A stretch of 64,000 bases of DNA, taken from Bolinopsis microptera. Taxonomy: Eukaryota; Ctenophora; Tentaculata; Lobata; Bolinopsidae. The DNA lies in the NCBI RefSeq assembly GCF_026151205.1, contig NC_087073.1, positions 19,916,658 through 19,980,657 on the forward strand, read 5' to 3'. The notes under the pieces were generated by a model, which was given only the letters and a program-made list of their open reading frames with translations, was not told where the DNA came from and made no database searches. Shown here in pieces: positions 36,651-48,734 of the stretch (position 1 is its first letter; each line of letters begins with the position of its first letter). Position numbers and translations under genes: made by a program.

Positions 36651-36989
36651 CTGGATATACAACTAACCATTATCCTGTACAGTGTACTTCTGAATTGTAA
36701 AATTAAATTATCCTAAAACATAACATAAAATCGGTAAGCTATAACATTAACATTAGTGCTATAAGATCAGTAACTGTAAGATAAAGAAAGCAAATATAAT
36801 TATAACGTTATGAAATTAATTTCTTCTAATATTTAAGATTAATTTGTGAATCCTAAAATTGCAGTATCTCTACAAATTTTTATATAAACAAACAAAATCC
36901 CGATTCACCATAAAGTCCAGGGGTGTAGGAAGCGGGGGGGGGGGGAGCAGGGGGGGGGGCATCGCAAACGACCATTCGTAACCTTTCAC

Positions 36990-38282
36990 TTAACATTTTT
37001 TCAAAATGGTGAAATGGAAAAAATCAGCGTATAATCTTTGGAGCACGCTTCTTTTCCTTGTGGTGATTTCTAAAATCACGTGACTTAACTTTTCCGCAGT
37101 TTTCTCCCAGCTGTTCCGTAGCCCGATCTCCCTGTTTGCCTCCCCAATCTCACTTATCAGCTTCTTATTTCCCGCTAACTTCTCAAACGCTTCCAGAATA
37201 GCTCCTGCGTCTCCTGGAGGTACTTTAAGTCCATTCACACCGTTTTCAATAAGCTCATCAGGTCCCCCTACCGCAGAAACGAGCATGCAGCAACCTGCCG
37301 CCATTCCCTCAATAACCACCAGTCCAAATGCCTCATACAGCGAGGGGACCACCATTATATCCGAGGCTGCCATATACTCAACTAACTCACTCATTGGCTT
37401 TGCCCCAAGGTAGTTGAACTGGGGGTACTCTTGTAGAAGGTGCTCTGAGGGAGACTTCTCGTATTCTCCGATAAGGCGAAAAGTGAGTGGTATATTTGTT
37501 TTACTGAGTGCCTCGAGTGCAAACTTTATTCCTTTCCCCGGAGAAAATCTCCCAACGTATAGAACGTTCATAACGCTGGAAGAAAAGTTTAACTTATTTC
37601 TGGAATGTTCCTTGTCTAGATGTTTGAACTTCTCGAGCTCAATGCCTGGAGTAATGTGAGTTGCTTTTGTTGCATTGGTTAGCTCTTGTTCATTTCTAAG
37701 TTGATGAACTATGCATGATGCTTTTTTGTTAATCTTTCGCTCCACCACCATTCTTTTTTCACCAATTTCTGTTATCTGTTCCGACTGGAACTTCAGGATT
37801 CCCAAAGAATGATGAACGTGTACTTGTGGTAGTCCTAATTTAAGCCCCACATACCCACTCAACCAGTAGTTGGTGAAAACAGCTTCAAATTCAGTAGGAT
37901 CGATCTGAGAGGTGAAGTTGTCGAGGTGATAATAGACAAGGTCTTTAAAGAGATGCTGCTGGGGCCCTGCCACAATGTACTGTAGTCTGAGGGTAGAGGA
38001 CAAGGTGACCATCCCAACTTGGTCCGGGCTTTCACTTCTTGTGAATACAGTTATGTTCAAGCCTAGGGTGGACAAATGTTTGCTTACTTCTCTTACGTAA
38101 GGGACTTGACCTCCTTTTCCATAACTGAGTCTTTCGAATGGGTTATCGGCCATGGAGATAATTGCAAGACTCACTGGCTTTCTTTCTCTCATGTATAATT
38201 CAGATACCAAAACCAAAGCGATGCTAGTGGCAAAAAACTTAAACAGAGTGAGAGAGTCTTTAGCTGCTGATATCGTTATCAT
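36990..38282 (-). CDS. GT4-family glycosyltransferase with N-terminal anchor, copy 1
   Basis: Single-exon 430-codon frame. It should move a sugar from a nucleotide donor to an unidentified acceptor. Residues 10-29 form a hydrophobic segment after a short Lys-containing start, so it is probably a type II membrane protein of the secretory pathway. The GT-B fold is marked by GKGGQVPYVREV 55-66 (donor/acceptor loop as in MshA and sucrose-phosphate synthase relatives), HHSLG 157-161, VGRFSPGKG 243-251, the E-x7-E pair in EAFGLVVIE (E317, E325) and SWEKTAEKL 391-399, a signature common in bacterial GT4 enzymes. All catalytic landmarks are kept. The absence of introns next to an 11-exon gene, and the bacterial style of sequence, suggest transfer followed by gain of an anchor; a search is needed to decide. 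It carries L39, L75 and V116, like copy 2. Confidence 0.9.
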   Translation of the reverse strand: MITISAAKDSLTLFKFFATSIALVLVSELYMRERKPVSLAIISMADNPFERLSYGKGGQVPYVREVSKHLSTLGLNITVFTRSESPDQVGMVTLSSTLRLQYIVAGPQQHLFKDLVYYHLDNFTSQIDPTEFEAVFTNYWLSGYVGLKLGLPQVHVHHSLGILKFQSEQITEIGEKRMVVERKINKKASCIVHQLRNEQELTNATKATHITPGIELEKFKHLDKEHSRNKLNFSSSVMNVLYVGRFSPGKGIKFALEALSKTNIPLTFRLIGEYEKSPSEHLLQEYPQFNYLGAKPMSELVEYMAASDIMVVPSLYEAFGLVVIEGMAAGCCMLVSAVGGPDELIENGVNGLKVPPGDAGAILEAFEKLAGNKKLISEIGEANREIGLRNSWEKTAEKLSHVILEITTRKRSVLQRLYADFFHFTILKKC

Positions 38283-38893
38283 ATTTTATTATCTTTAAGC
38301 CCCTGATATTGATATTATTAATAATAAGTGATGTGTCAATATATTATGAATAAAGTAGAACAGAGTGAACGACAATACGATAAAGATGGACATCATCAGT
38401 CCCAAGGACAAAACGATAAAACATAACTGACAACTGTGATGCGGCGGACACATAACACAACTCTAAACATTATAGAAAGAGCTTACAAAATTAAAAGGTA
38501 TCATATACAAAATACATTATATAATGAGGGAACTTAACGTTATCTTTTTTTAATTTCTTTAGAGAGGCTGGACCTGGTGGCTCACGAGAGGAAAGCATGA
38601 GAGTCGGAAGATTATACAATGAGGGATCTTAATGTGTTTTCTCATTAAAAACAGATAAGTACTTGTAATCTTTTTTATTCTTTGTTATAGAGGGTGGACC
38701 TGCAGTGGCCCACGAGAAGAAAGCAGGAGGGTCGGAACAGACGGGCCTTGACTCCTACGGATCGAGTCACGTAATATATGTTCAGAGATCATGAAAGTTT
38801 TCACGTCAGTCACGAGAGTTGTCATGTCATGTGTTTAGGAGTTGTGAGAAGGATCCGGTAAAAACTACTAATCTGGCATCATTAAGCGTTTGG

Positions 38894-39065
38894 TGTAAGT
38901 TGACAATAGTGGTAATATGTTGGTTGTCGAATATGTCGTTGACGGAGAGGTAGTAGTCATGAAAGTACTGCCCCATCAACTGTAAAATGGCTGGATACTG
39001 CCCGAGAAAGTTTAAGCATGCACTCGTGTTTGATTTGCAAATAGTATGGAGGTGTTTGTCCACAT
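38894..39065 (-). mobile_element. LINE 3' remnant, array copy 2
   Basis: Same decayed LINE C-terminal piece as in the other units. It reads CKSNTSACLNFLGQYPAILQ in place of the Cys-rich knuckle. It lies upstream of glycosyltransferase copy 1. Confidence 0.85.
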
Positions 39066-39895
39066 TTATATACAACGTAATAATATGAATAAAAATATGA
39101 AGCAACAAATGCCAAAAATGCCTTATTTTGGCTTTATTGCACAAAAACTGATTTTCGCCCAATTTTGCTAACTTCTGATACCTACTGATAGAAACCTGTT
39201 AAAGACTTCTAGATGCGCTTAAACCTACCGACCCGCGTCGAGGAAACGGCAGCAAAGCTTCTAGTAAAACATCTTCCAAAATGTTTCCTTCTATTCTGAT
39301 GATTTTCTGTTTATCAAATCATATTCTTTGGTAATTTTACTTTCAGTACCCCAATCGTGTCTTGTGCCATCCACAGTTAACTCATTGGTTGGTCATTCAA
39401 GAATAATTCAATGAAAACAGTGAAATTTGGGTCGAGGAAAGCTGAAATCTGAAAATTTCCTACCGGTAGGACACTTTCATAATTTTCCTTTCATCAAAGA
39501 TTTCTTCAGATACAAAGGTTTCTTCAAATATTTAGCTGATGGTGACTTATGTTATTCACTGATTAGTGATTGATCACTATCATGGTCAAAATTCATTCAA
39601 AATTTCGGTCAAAGAAACGGCAGAGAAGCTTTTATTTAGGTAACTGAATAAATCAAATATTTTTTAACAGATTTCAATTTTATACTGATTTTTGTCAAGT
39701 GCATATCTATCTTCAATTTAAATTGAGTTCAATCAAATCTAAAATTAATTTATAACTTTTGCTCTGATTAAATCTACAATTTATTTTGTTCCATTCATTG
39801 TCAATGTAATTAATAATTTCGATTTCGCTCATCAGCACTGATCGTCATTTTTCAAGAGCTCTCCTTGCACTCCCTGTTATTCCATCGTCTCTGCT

Positions 39896-40075
39896 CTAAT
39901 CTACACCGTCATTTTTTCCACCTTCATCTCCATCATCGTCTCCATTATTATCTCCTTCATCATTTCCGTTTCCATCGCTATCATTGTTCCCACCGTCATC
40001 CTCAATGGCTCGCTCGTATATGTTATCAATGAGAACGAACAACCCAGCAACGTTCTCCTCTCCAGTTTCCCTGAT
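39896..40075 (-). pseudogene. carboxypeptidase last-exon copy, unit 2
   Basis: Intact acceptor and stop. It differs from copies 1, 4 and 5 by Gly for Glu in the tail (DEGGKNDGVD), a change shared with copy 3. Confidence 0.85.
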
Positions 40076-41619
40076 CTGGATATACAACTAACCATTATCC
40101 TGTACAGTGTACTTCTGAATTGTAAAATTATATTATCCTAAAACATAACATAAAATCGGTAAGCTATAACATTAACATTAGTGCTATAAGATCAGTAACT
40201 GTAAGATAAAGAAAGCAAATATAATTATAACGTTATGAAATTAATTTCTTCTAATATTTAAGATTAATTTGTGAATCCTAAAATTGCAGTATCTCTACAA
40301 ATTTTTATATAAACAAACAAAATCCCGATTCACCATAAAGTCCAGGGGTGTAGGAAGCGGGGGGGGGGGGAGCAGGGGGGGGGGCATCGCAAACGACCAT
40401 TCGTAACCTTTCACTTAACATTTTTTCAAAATGGTGAAATGGAAAAAATCAGCGTATAATCTTTGGAGCACGCTTCTTTTCCTTGTGGTGATTTCTAAAA
40501 TCACGTGACTTAACTTTTCCGCAGTTTTCTCCCAGCTGTTCCGTAGCCCGATCTCCCTGTTTGCCTCCCCAATCTCACTTATCAGCTTCTTATTTCCCGC
40601 TAACTTCTCAAACGCTTCCAGAATAGCTCCTGCGTCTCCTGGAGGTACTTTAAGTCCATTCACACCGTTTTCAATAAGCTCATCAGGTCCCCCTACCGCA
40701 GAAACGAGCATGCAGCAACCTGCCGCCATTCCCTCAATAACCACCAGTCCAAATGCCTCATACAGCGAGGGGACCACCATTATATCCGAGGCTGCCATAT
40801 ACTCAACTAACTCACTCATTGGCTTTGCCCCAAGGTAGTTGAACTGGGGGTACTCTTGTAGAAGGTGCTCTGAGGGAGACTTCTCGTATTCTCCGATAAG
40901 GCGAAAAGTGAGCGGTATATTTGTTTTACTGAGTGCCTCGAGTGCAAACTTTATTCCTTTCCCCGGAGAAAATCTCCCAACGTATAGAACGTTCATAACG
41001 CTGGAAGAAAAGTTTAACTTATTTCTGGAATGTTCCTTGTCTAGATGTTTGAACTTCTCGAGCTCAATGCCTGGAGTAATGTGAGTTGCTTTTGTTGCAT
41101 TGGTTAGCTCTTGTTCATTTCTAAGTTGATGAACTATGCATGATGCTTTTTTGTTAATCTTTCGCTCCACCACCATTCTTTTTTCACCAATTTCTGTTAT
41201 CTGTTCCGACTGGAACTTCAGGATTCCCAAAGAATGATGAACGTGTACTTGTGGTAGTCCTAATTTAAGCCCCACATACCCACTTTTTTTGATTGAATAC
41301 GCCCAATGGGCGCTGGTCTGTACCGAAATATAAAAAACATACAATATAAAATTATAGAGAAACATAGAGAATAAAATTCTAGCAAGCCTCCGAAAACTAT
41401 TTAGCATTGTGTGTCGACGTAACTAGAAAATAGCATAAAAATATGAGTTGCAGTTCAGGTTCTGTTACTTTAACATTTACCAGTCTCAGCACTGAAAAAA
41501 ACACACTAAATAAGCTTTCAACGCGGTTCATTTATTAATTGTAAAAAGTGGTAAATCTACACACGGCAACTCCAGTCAGCACCAAATAACACTCAACATA
41601 CATCATACATTAACTCTTA

Positions 41620-42567
41620 TCAGGAGCTTTGGGACGTTTGAGATGATAAGGTTTTATCAGCCGTGCAGATCTTTCTGTCGCGTATGAAATAATGTTTATT
41701 TGAGTCTTTCTGGATCATCTGTTTCATCTCCTTAACAAGTTTACTATGCGCACGCTGTTCCTCTTTGGTTCGGTCCGGTCCCAAATAAACATGTTTGAAA
41801 GAGTCACTGTCTCTGAGGTTTCGTGCACGCATCAAAATCAAGTCTACCTCACTGGCACAACCAAATTCGACCTTGATAGGCCTATTCTTACCCGGTTCCT
41901 TCCTTCCGATTCTGTAGACCTCACCAGTGCGGAGCACGGGGAAAGCGTCAGTTCCGTAAAGTATGTCCTTGACAACTTTGTTGAGCTCAAAATCGGCTTC
42001 TTTATCACTTTCATGGCAACCGTAGATCATCAAGTACTTCGATCGTTTCTTCTCTTCATTTACAGTCCTGACGGCTTGTTTGATAGAGTTTTCTGTTAAA
42101 GGTTTCCCGCTAGGACGCTGAGCAGTGTTTTTCTTGACAACATCCGTCCAACTTTTCATTTCTGATTTAACTGTCTCCTGAACTGAATTCATCTGTCCTT
42201 GTTGAGTTTCAATAATTAGTTTCTGATCCGCTATTTTCTCCGATTTCATGACATCAATTTTCCCAGCAGCACTTTTACAAAGTTCAATATTCTTCTCCGC
42301 CAATTTCATTAAGCTGCCGATGATTTTGACGAGTGGATTTTTGTTAAGTTTCATTAAAGCGGTCTCAGTAAAGTCAGATCTACATGAAACATTGGCAACC
42401 TTGAATATTTTCTGAATTTCTGATGTCATCTCATGGTCCATCGCGTTGAGCCGGTCCACTGAAAAATCCATGCTACACAGTCGGCGCTGTTGAAAGTCGA
42501 CGTGGCGAGTAACACTTTCACTGATAACGATCACTGATAAGCGAGCTAAAAAACAGTGCAAATACAA
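41620..42567 (-). CDS. retrotransposon ORF1 protein (RRM-like nucleic-acid binding)
   Basis: 315-codon frame; the natural start may be Met33 (MDFSVDRL). Residues about 75-150 are heptad-like and charged, probably a coiled coil for trimer formation. Residues about 185-260 (KYLMIYGCHESDKEADFELN, VYRIGRKEPGKNRPIKVEF) resemble the RRM-like domain of L1/CR1-type ORF1 proteins. A basic C-terminal part with HVYLGPDRTKEEQRAHSKLV and IRDRKI follows, as in such gag-like proteins. The expected role is binding element RNA in a particle. The frame is complete, so this copy is young, but no ORF2 accompanies it. Confidence 0.8.
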   Translation of the reverse strand: MYLHCFLARLSVIVISESVTRHVDFQQRRLCSMDFSVDRLNAMDHEMTSEIQKIFKVANVSCRSDFTETALMKLNKNPLVKIIGSLMKLAEKNIELCKSAAGKIDVMKSEKIADQKLIIETQQGQMNSVQETVKSEMKSWTDVVKKNTAQRPSGKPLTENSIKQAVRTVNEEKKRSKYLMIYGCHESDKEADFELNKVVKDILYGTDAFPVLRTGEVYRIGRKEPGKNRPIKVEFGCASEVDLILMRARNLRDSDSFKHVYLGPDRTKEEQRAHSKLVKEMKQMIQKDSNKHYFIRDRKICTADKTLSSQTSQSS

Positions 42568-42747
42568 ATTGGTTTACTGCGAACTGAGTGCAAATACAAA
42601 TTGGTTTACTGCGAACTGAGTGCAAATACAAATTGGTTTACTGCGAACTGATACAAATTGGTTTACTGCGAACTGAAATTGGTTTACTGCGAACTGAATT
42701 GGTTTACTGCGAACTGAATTGGTTTACTGCGAACTGAATTGGTTTAC
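42555..42747. repeat. tandem ATTGGTTTACTGCGAACTGA monomers
   Basis: Seven or eight head-to-tail copies of a 20-32 bp unit; the outer units are shorter than the inner ones. They sit at the 5' end of the ORF1 retroelement, like promoter monomers of some LINEs, but a promoter role is inference. Confidence 0.9.
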
Positions 42748-43792
42748 ACTCAACCAGTAGTTGGTGAAAACAGCTTCAAATTCAGTAGGATCGATCTGAG
42801 AGGTGAAGTTGTCGAGGTGATAATAGACAAGGTCTTTAAAGAGATGCTGCTGGGGCCCTGCCACAATGTACTGTAGTCTGAGGGTAGAGGACAAGGTGAC
42901 CATCCCAACTTGGTCCGGGCTTTCACTTCTTGTGAATACAGTTATGTTCAAGCCTAGGGTGGACAAATGTTTGCTTACTTCTCTTACGTAAGGGACTTGA
43001 CCTCCTTTTCCATAACTGAGTCTTTCGAATGGGTTATCGGCCATGGAGATAATTGCAAGACTCACTGGCTTTCTTTCTCTCATGTATAATTCAGATACCA
43101 AAACCAAAGCGATGCTAGTGGCAAAAAACTTAAACAGAGTGAGAGAGTCTTTAGCTGCTGATATCGTTATCATATTTTATTATCTTTAAGCCCCTGATAT
43201 TGATATTATTAATAATAAGTGATGTGTCAATATATTATGAATAAAGTAGAACAGAGTGAACGACAATACGATAAAGATGGACATCATCAGTCCTAAGGAC
43301 AAAACGATAAAACATAACTGACAACTGTGATGCGGTGGACGCCGGACACATAACACAACTATAAACATTATAGAAAGAGCTTACAAAATTAAAAGGTATC
43401 ATATACAAAATACATTATACAATGAGGGAACTTAACGTTATCTTTTTTTAATTTTTTTAGAGAGGCTGGACCTGGTGGCTCACGAGAGGAAAGCATGAGA
43501 GTCGGAAGATTATACAATGAGGGATCTTAATGTGTTTTCTCATTAAAAACAGATAAGTACTTGTAATCTTTTTTATTCTTTGTTATAGAGGGTGGACCTG
43601 CAGTGGCCTACGAGAAGAAAGCAGGAGGGTCGGAACAGACGGGCCTTGACTCCTACGGATCGAGTCACGTAATATATGTTCAGAGATCATGAAAGTTTTC
43701 ACGTCAGTCACGAGAGTTGTCATGTCATGTGTTTAGGAGTTGTGAGAAGGATCCGGTAAAAACTACTAATCTGGCATCATTAAGCGTTTGGT

Positions 43793-43963
43793 GTAAGTTG
43801 ACAATAGTGGTAATATGTTGGTTGTCGAATATGTCGTTGACGGAGAGGTAGTAGTCATGAAAGTACTGCCCCATCAACTGTAAAATGGCTGGATACTGCC
43901 CGAGAAAATTAAGCATGCACTCGTGTTTGATTTGCAAATAGTATGGAGGTGTTTGTCCACATT
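43793..43963 (-). mobile_element. LINE 3' remnant, array copy 3
   Basis: As in the other units, but two bases are missing near 43906 (GAAAATTAAGC), which shifts the frame. This confirms it is not under coding constraint. Confidence 0.85.
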
Positions 43964-44804
43964 TATATACAACGTAATAATATGAATAAAAATATGAAGC
44001 AACAAATGCCAAAAATGCCTTATTTTGGATTTATTGCACAAAAACTGATTTTCGCCCAATTTTGCTAACTTCTGATAGAAACCTGTTAAAGACTTCTAGA
44101 TGCGCTTAAACGTTGTTGGTTTATAACCTACCGAACCGCGTCGAGGAAACGGCAGCAAAGCTTCTAGTAAAACATCTTCCAAAATGTTTCCTTCTATTCT
44201 GATGATTTTCTGTTTATCAAATCATATTCTTTGGTCATTTTACTTTCAGTACCCCAATCGTGTCTTGTGCCATCCACAGTTAACTCATTGGTTGGTCATT
44301 CAAGAATAATTCAATGAAAACAGTGAAATTTGGGTCGAGGAAAGCTGAAATCTGAAAATTTCCTACCGGTAGGACACTTTCATAATTTTCCTTTCATCAA
44401 AGATTTCTTCAGATACAAAGGTTTCTTCAAATATTTAGCTGATGGTGACTTATGTTATTCACTGATTAGTGATTGATCACTATCATGGTCAAAATTCATT
44501 CAAAATTTCGGTCAAAGAAACGGCAGAGAAGCTTCTATTTAGTTAACTGAATAAATCAAATATTTTTTAACATATTTCAATTTTATACTGATTTATGTCA
44601 AGTGCATATCTATCTTCAATTTAAATTGAGTTCAATCGAATCTAAAATTAATTTATAACTTTTGCTCTGATTAAATCTACAATTTATTTTGTTCCATTCA
44701 TTGTCAATGTAATTAATAATTTCGATTTCGCTCATCAGCACTGATCGTCATTTTTCAAGAGCTCTCCTTGCACTCCCTGTTATTGATATTCCATCGTCTC
44801 TGCT

Positions 44805-44984
44805 CTAATCTACACCGTCATTTTTTCCACCTTCATCTCCATCATCGTCTCCATTATTATCTCCTTCATCATTTCCGTTTCCATCGCTATCATTGTTCCC
44901 ACCGTCATCCTCAATGGCTCGCTCGTATATGTTATCAATGAGAACGAACAACCCAGCAACGTTCTCCTCTCCAGTTTCCCTGAT
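44805..44984 (-). pseudogene. carboxypeptidase last-exon copy, unit 3
   Basis: Intact acceptor and stop. The tail has DEGGKNDGVD, as in unit 2. Confidence 0.85.
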
Positions 44985-45304
44985 CTGGATATACAACTAA
45001 CCATTATCCTGTACAGTGTACTTCTGAATTGTAAAATTAAATTATCCTAAAACATAACATAAAATCGGTAAGCTATAACATTAACATTAGTGCTATAAGA
45101 TCAGTAACTGTAAGATAAAGAAAGCAAATATAATTATAACGTTATGAAATTAATTTCTTCTAATATTTAAGATTAATTTGTGAATCCTAAAATTGCAGTA
45201 TCTCTATAAATTTTTATATAAACAAACAAAATCCCGATTCACCATAAAGTCCAGGGGTGTAGGAAGCGGGGGGGCATCGCAAACGACCATTCGTAACCTT
45301 TCAC

Positions 45305-46597
45305 TTAACATTTTTTCAAAATGGTGAAATGGAAAAAATCAGCGTATAATCTTTGGAGCACGCTTCTTTTCCTTGTGGTGATTTCTAAAATCACGTGACT
45401 TAACTTTTCCGCAGTTTTCTCCCAGCTGTTCCGTAGCCCGATCTCCCTGTTTGCCTCCCCAATCTCACTTATCAGCTTCTTATTTCCCGCTAACTTCTCA
45501 AACGCTTCCAGAATAGCTCCTGCGTCTCCTGGAGGTACTTTAAGTCCATTCACACCGTTTTCAATAAGCTCATCAGGTCCCCCTACCGCAGAAACGAGCA
45601 TGCAGCAACCTGCCGCCATTCCCTCAATAACCACCAGTCCAAATGCCTCATACAGCGAGGGGACCACCATTATATCCGAGGCTGCCATATACTCAACTAA
45701 CTCACTCATTGGCTTTGCCCCAAGGTAGTTGAACTGGGGGTACTCTTGTAGAAGGTGCTCTGAGGGAGACTTCTCGTATTCTCCGATAAGGCGAAAAGTG
45801 AGCGGTATATTTGTTTTACTGAGTGCCTCGAGTGCAAACTTTATTCCTTTCCCCGGAGAAAATCTCCCAACGTATAGAACGTTCATAACGCTGGAAGAAA
45901 AGTTTAACTTATTTCTGGAATGTTCCTTGTCTAGATGTTTGAACTTCTCGAGCTCAATGCCTGGAGTAATGTGAGTTGCTTTTGTTGCATTGGTTAGCTC
46001 TTGTTCATTTCTAAGTTGATGAACTATGCATGATGCTTTTTTGTTAATCTTTCGCTCCACCACCATTCTTTTTTCACCAATTTCTGTTATCTGTTCCGAC
46101 TGGAACTTCAGGATTCCCAAAGAATGATGAACGTGTACTTGTGGTAGTCCTAATTTAAGCCCCACATACCCACTCAACCAGTAGTTGGTGAAAACAGCTT
46201 CAAATTCAGTCGGATCGATCTGAGAGGTGAAGTTGTCGAGGTGATAATAGAAAAGGTCTTTAAAGAGATGCTGCTGGGGCCCTGCCACAATGTACTGTAG
46301 TCTGAGGGTAGAGGACAAGGTGACCATCCCAACTTGGTCCGGGCTTTCACTTCTTGTGAATACAGTAATGTTGAAGCCTAGGGTGGACAAATGTTTGCTT
46401 ACTTCTCTTACGTAAGGGACTTGACCTCCTTTTCCATAACTGAGTCTTTCGAATGGGTTATCGGCCATGGAGATAATTGCAGGACTCACTGGCTTTCTTT
46501 CTCTCATGTATAATTCAGATACCAAAACCAAAGCGATGCTAGTGGCAAAAAACTTAAACAGAGTGAGAGAGTCTTTAGCTGCTGATATCGTTATCAT
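45305..46597 (-). CDS. GT4-family glycosyltransferase with N-terminal anchor, copy 3
   Basis: 430 codons, same domain plan and catalytic residues as copy 1. It differs at L39P, L75F and V116F, three changes shared with copy 4. The downstream G-run is short (GGGGGGG) where copies 1 and 2 have two long G-runs. This pairs copies 3 with 4 and 1 with 2. Probably functional. Confidence 0.9.
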   Translation of the reverse strand: MITISAAKDSLTLFKFFATSIALVLVSELYMRERKPVSPAIISMADNPFERLSYGKGGQVPYVREVSKHLSTLGFNITVFTRSESPDQVGMVTLSSTLRLQYIVAGPQQHLFKDLFYYHLDNFTSQIDPTEFEAVFTNYWLSGYVGLKLGLPQVHVHHSLGILKFQSEQITEIGEKRMVVERKINKKASCIVHQLRNEQELTNATKATHITPGIELEKFKHLDKEHSRNKLNFSSSVMNVLYVGRFSPGKGIKFALEALSKTNIPLTFRLIGEYEKSPSEHLLQEYPQFNYLGAKPMSELVEYMAASDIMVVPSLYEAFGLVVIEGMAAGCCMLVSAVGGPDELIENGVNGLKVPPGDAGAILEAFEKLAGNKKLISEIGEANREIGLRNSWEKTAEKLSHVILEITTRKRSVLQRLYADFFHFTILKKC

Positions 46598-47217
46598 ATT
46601 TTATTATCTTTAAGCCCCTGATATTGATATTATTAATAATAAGTGATGTGTCAATATATTATGAATAAAGTAGAACAGAGTGAACGACAATACGATAAAG
46701 ATGGACATCATCAGTCCTAAGGACAAAACGATAAAACATAACTGACAACTGTGATGCGGTGGACGCCGGACACATAACACAACTATAAACATTATAGAAA
46801 GAGCTTACAAAATTAAAAGGTATCATATACAAAATACATTATACAATGAGGGAACTTAACGTTATATTTTTTTAATTTCTTTAGAGAGGCTGGACCTGGT
46901 GGCTCACGAGAGGAAAGCATGAGAGTCGGAAGATTATACAATGAGGGATCCTAATGTGTTTTCTCATTAAAAACAGATAAGTACTTGTAATCTTTTTTAT
47001 TCTTTGTTATAGAGGGTGGACCTGCAGTGGCCCACGAGAAGAAAGCAGGAGGGTCGGAACAGACGGGCCTTGACTCCTACGGATCGAGTCACGTAATATA
47101 TGTTCAGAGATCATGAAAGTTTTCACGTCAGTCACGAGAGTTGTCATGTCATGTGTTTAGGAGTTGTGAGAAGGATCCGGTAAAAACTACTAATCTGGCA
47201 TCATTAAGCGTTTGGTG

Positions 47218-47390
47218 TAAGTTGACAATAGTGGTAATATGTTGGTTGTCGAATATGTCGTTGACGGAGAGGTAGTAGTCATGAAAGTACTGCCCCATCA
47301 ACTGTAAAATGGCTGGATATTGCCCGAGAAAGTTTAAGCATGCACTCGTGTTTGATTTGCAAATAGTATGGAGGTGTTTGTCCACATTTA
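47218..47390 (-). mobile_element. LINE 3' remnant, array copy 4
   Basis: Same remnant as in the other units, almost identical to copy 5. Confidence 0.85.
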
Positions 47391-48234
47391 TATACAACGT
47401 AATAATATGAATAAAAATATGAAGCAACAAATGCCAAAAATGCCTTATTTTGGATTTATTGCACAAAAACTGATTTTCGCCCAATTTTGCTAACTTCTGA
47501 TAGAAACCTGTTAAAGACTTCTAGATGCCGTTAAACGTTGTTGGTTTATAACCTACCGACCCGCGTCGAGGAAACGGCAGCAAAGCTTCTAGTAAAACAT
47601 CTTCCAAAATGTTTCCTTCTATTCTGATGATTTTCTATTTATCAAATCATATTCTTTGGTCATTTTACTTTCAGTACCCCAATCGTGTCTTGTGCCATCC
47701 ACAGTTAACTCATTGGTTGGTCATTCAAGAATAATTCAATGAAAACAGTGAAATTTGGGTCGAGGAAAGCTGAAATCTGAAAATTTCCTACCGGTAGGAC
47801 ACTTTCATAATTTTCCTTTCATCAAAGATTTCTTCAGATACAAAGGTTTCTTCAAATATTTAGCTGATGGTGACTTATGTTATTCACTGATTAGTGATTG
47901 ATCACTATCATGGTCAAAATTCATTCAAAATTTCGGTCAAAGAAACGGCAGAGAAGCTTCTATTTAGTTAACTGAATAAATCAAATATTTTTTAACAGAT
48001 TTCAATTGTATACTGATTTTTGTCAAGTGCATATCTAATCTATCTTCAATTTAAATTGAGTTCAATCGAATCTAAAATTAATTTATAACTTTTGCTCTGA
48101 TTAAATCTACAATTTATTTTGTTCCATTCATTGTCAATGTAATTAATAATTTCGATTTCGCTCATCAGCACTGATCGTCATTTTTCAAGAGCTCTCCTTG
48201 CACTCCCTGTTATTGATATTCCATCGTCTCTGCT

Positions 48235-48414
48235 CTAATCTACACCGTCATTTTTTTCACCTTCATCTCCATCATCGTCTCCATTATTATCTCCTTCATC
48301 ATTTCCGTTTCCATCGCTATCATTGTTCCCACCGTCATCCTCAATGGCTCGCTCGTATATGTTATCAATGAGAACGAACAACCCAGCAACGTTCTCCTCT
48401 CCAGTTTCCCTGAT
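48235..48414 (-). pseudogene. carboxypeptidase last-exon copy, unit 4
   Basis: Intact acceptor and stop. The tail reads DEGEKNDGVD, as in units 1 and 5. Confidence 0.85.
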
Positions 48415-48734
48415 CTGGATATACAACTAACCATTATCCTGTACAGTGTACTTCTGAATTGTAAAATTAAATTATCCTAAAACATAACATAAAATCGGTA
48501 AGCTATAACATTAACATTAGTGCTATAAGATCAGTAACTGTAAGATAAAGAAAGCAAATATAATTATAACGTTATGAAATTAATTTCTTCTAATATTTAA
48601 GATTAATTTGTGAATCCTAAAATTGCAGTATCTCTATAAATTTTTATATAAACAAACAAAATCCCGATTCACCATAAAGTCCAGGGGTGTAGGAAGCGGG
48701 GGGGCATCGCAAACGACCATTCGTAACCTTTCAC

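Larger units (their letters stand above)
41285..42747 (-). mobile_element. non-LTR retroelement insertion carrying ORF1 only
   Basis: Absent from the other three units, so its edges are clear. The minus-strand 3' end has a short A run (T run at 41285-41290). The flanks share ACT/CACT as a short target duplication. The 5' end is a tandem array of ATTGGTTTACTGCGAACTGA monomers (42555-42747). It contains ORF1 but no reverse transcriptase, so it would need enzymes in trans. Confidence 0.85.
40415..43173 (-). pseudogene. GT4 glycosyltransferase copy 2, split by a retroelement
   Basis: The 5' part (42747-43173) codes residues 1-142 and the 3' part (40415-41284) the rest. They are separated by a 1.46-kb insertion between WLS and GYVG. 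The open frame at 40415-41407 begins inside the insertion, so a shortened product without the anchor and N-terminal half is the most it could give. The remaining sequence is otherwise intact and of the copy 1 type, so the break is recent. Confidence 0.9.

Noticed and set aside
36471-36662. Small acidic 63-residue gene repeated five times
   Set aside because: It is the terminal exon of the carboxypeptidase: phase, acceptor and homology to the family C-terminus all fit.
37414-37659. 81-codon plus-strand frame repeated in each glycosyltransferase
   Set aside because: It is antisense to the conserved glycosyltransferase frame and has no independent support.
40415-41407. A complete shorter glycosyltransferase isoform
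   Set aside because: Its first residues come from the inserted retroelement; it is the 3' part of a disrupted copy.
43186-43368. 60-codon hydrophobic frame upstream of the glycosyltransferase
   Set aside because: It ends before the glycosyltransferase ATG in another frame. Its conservation only reflects unit identity, and it resembles nothing known.
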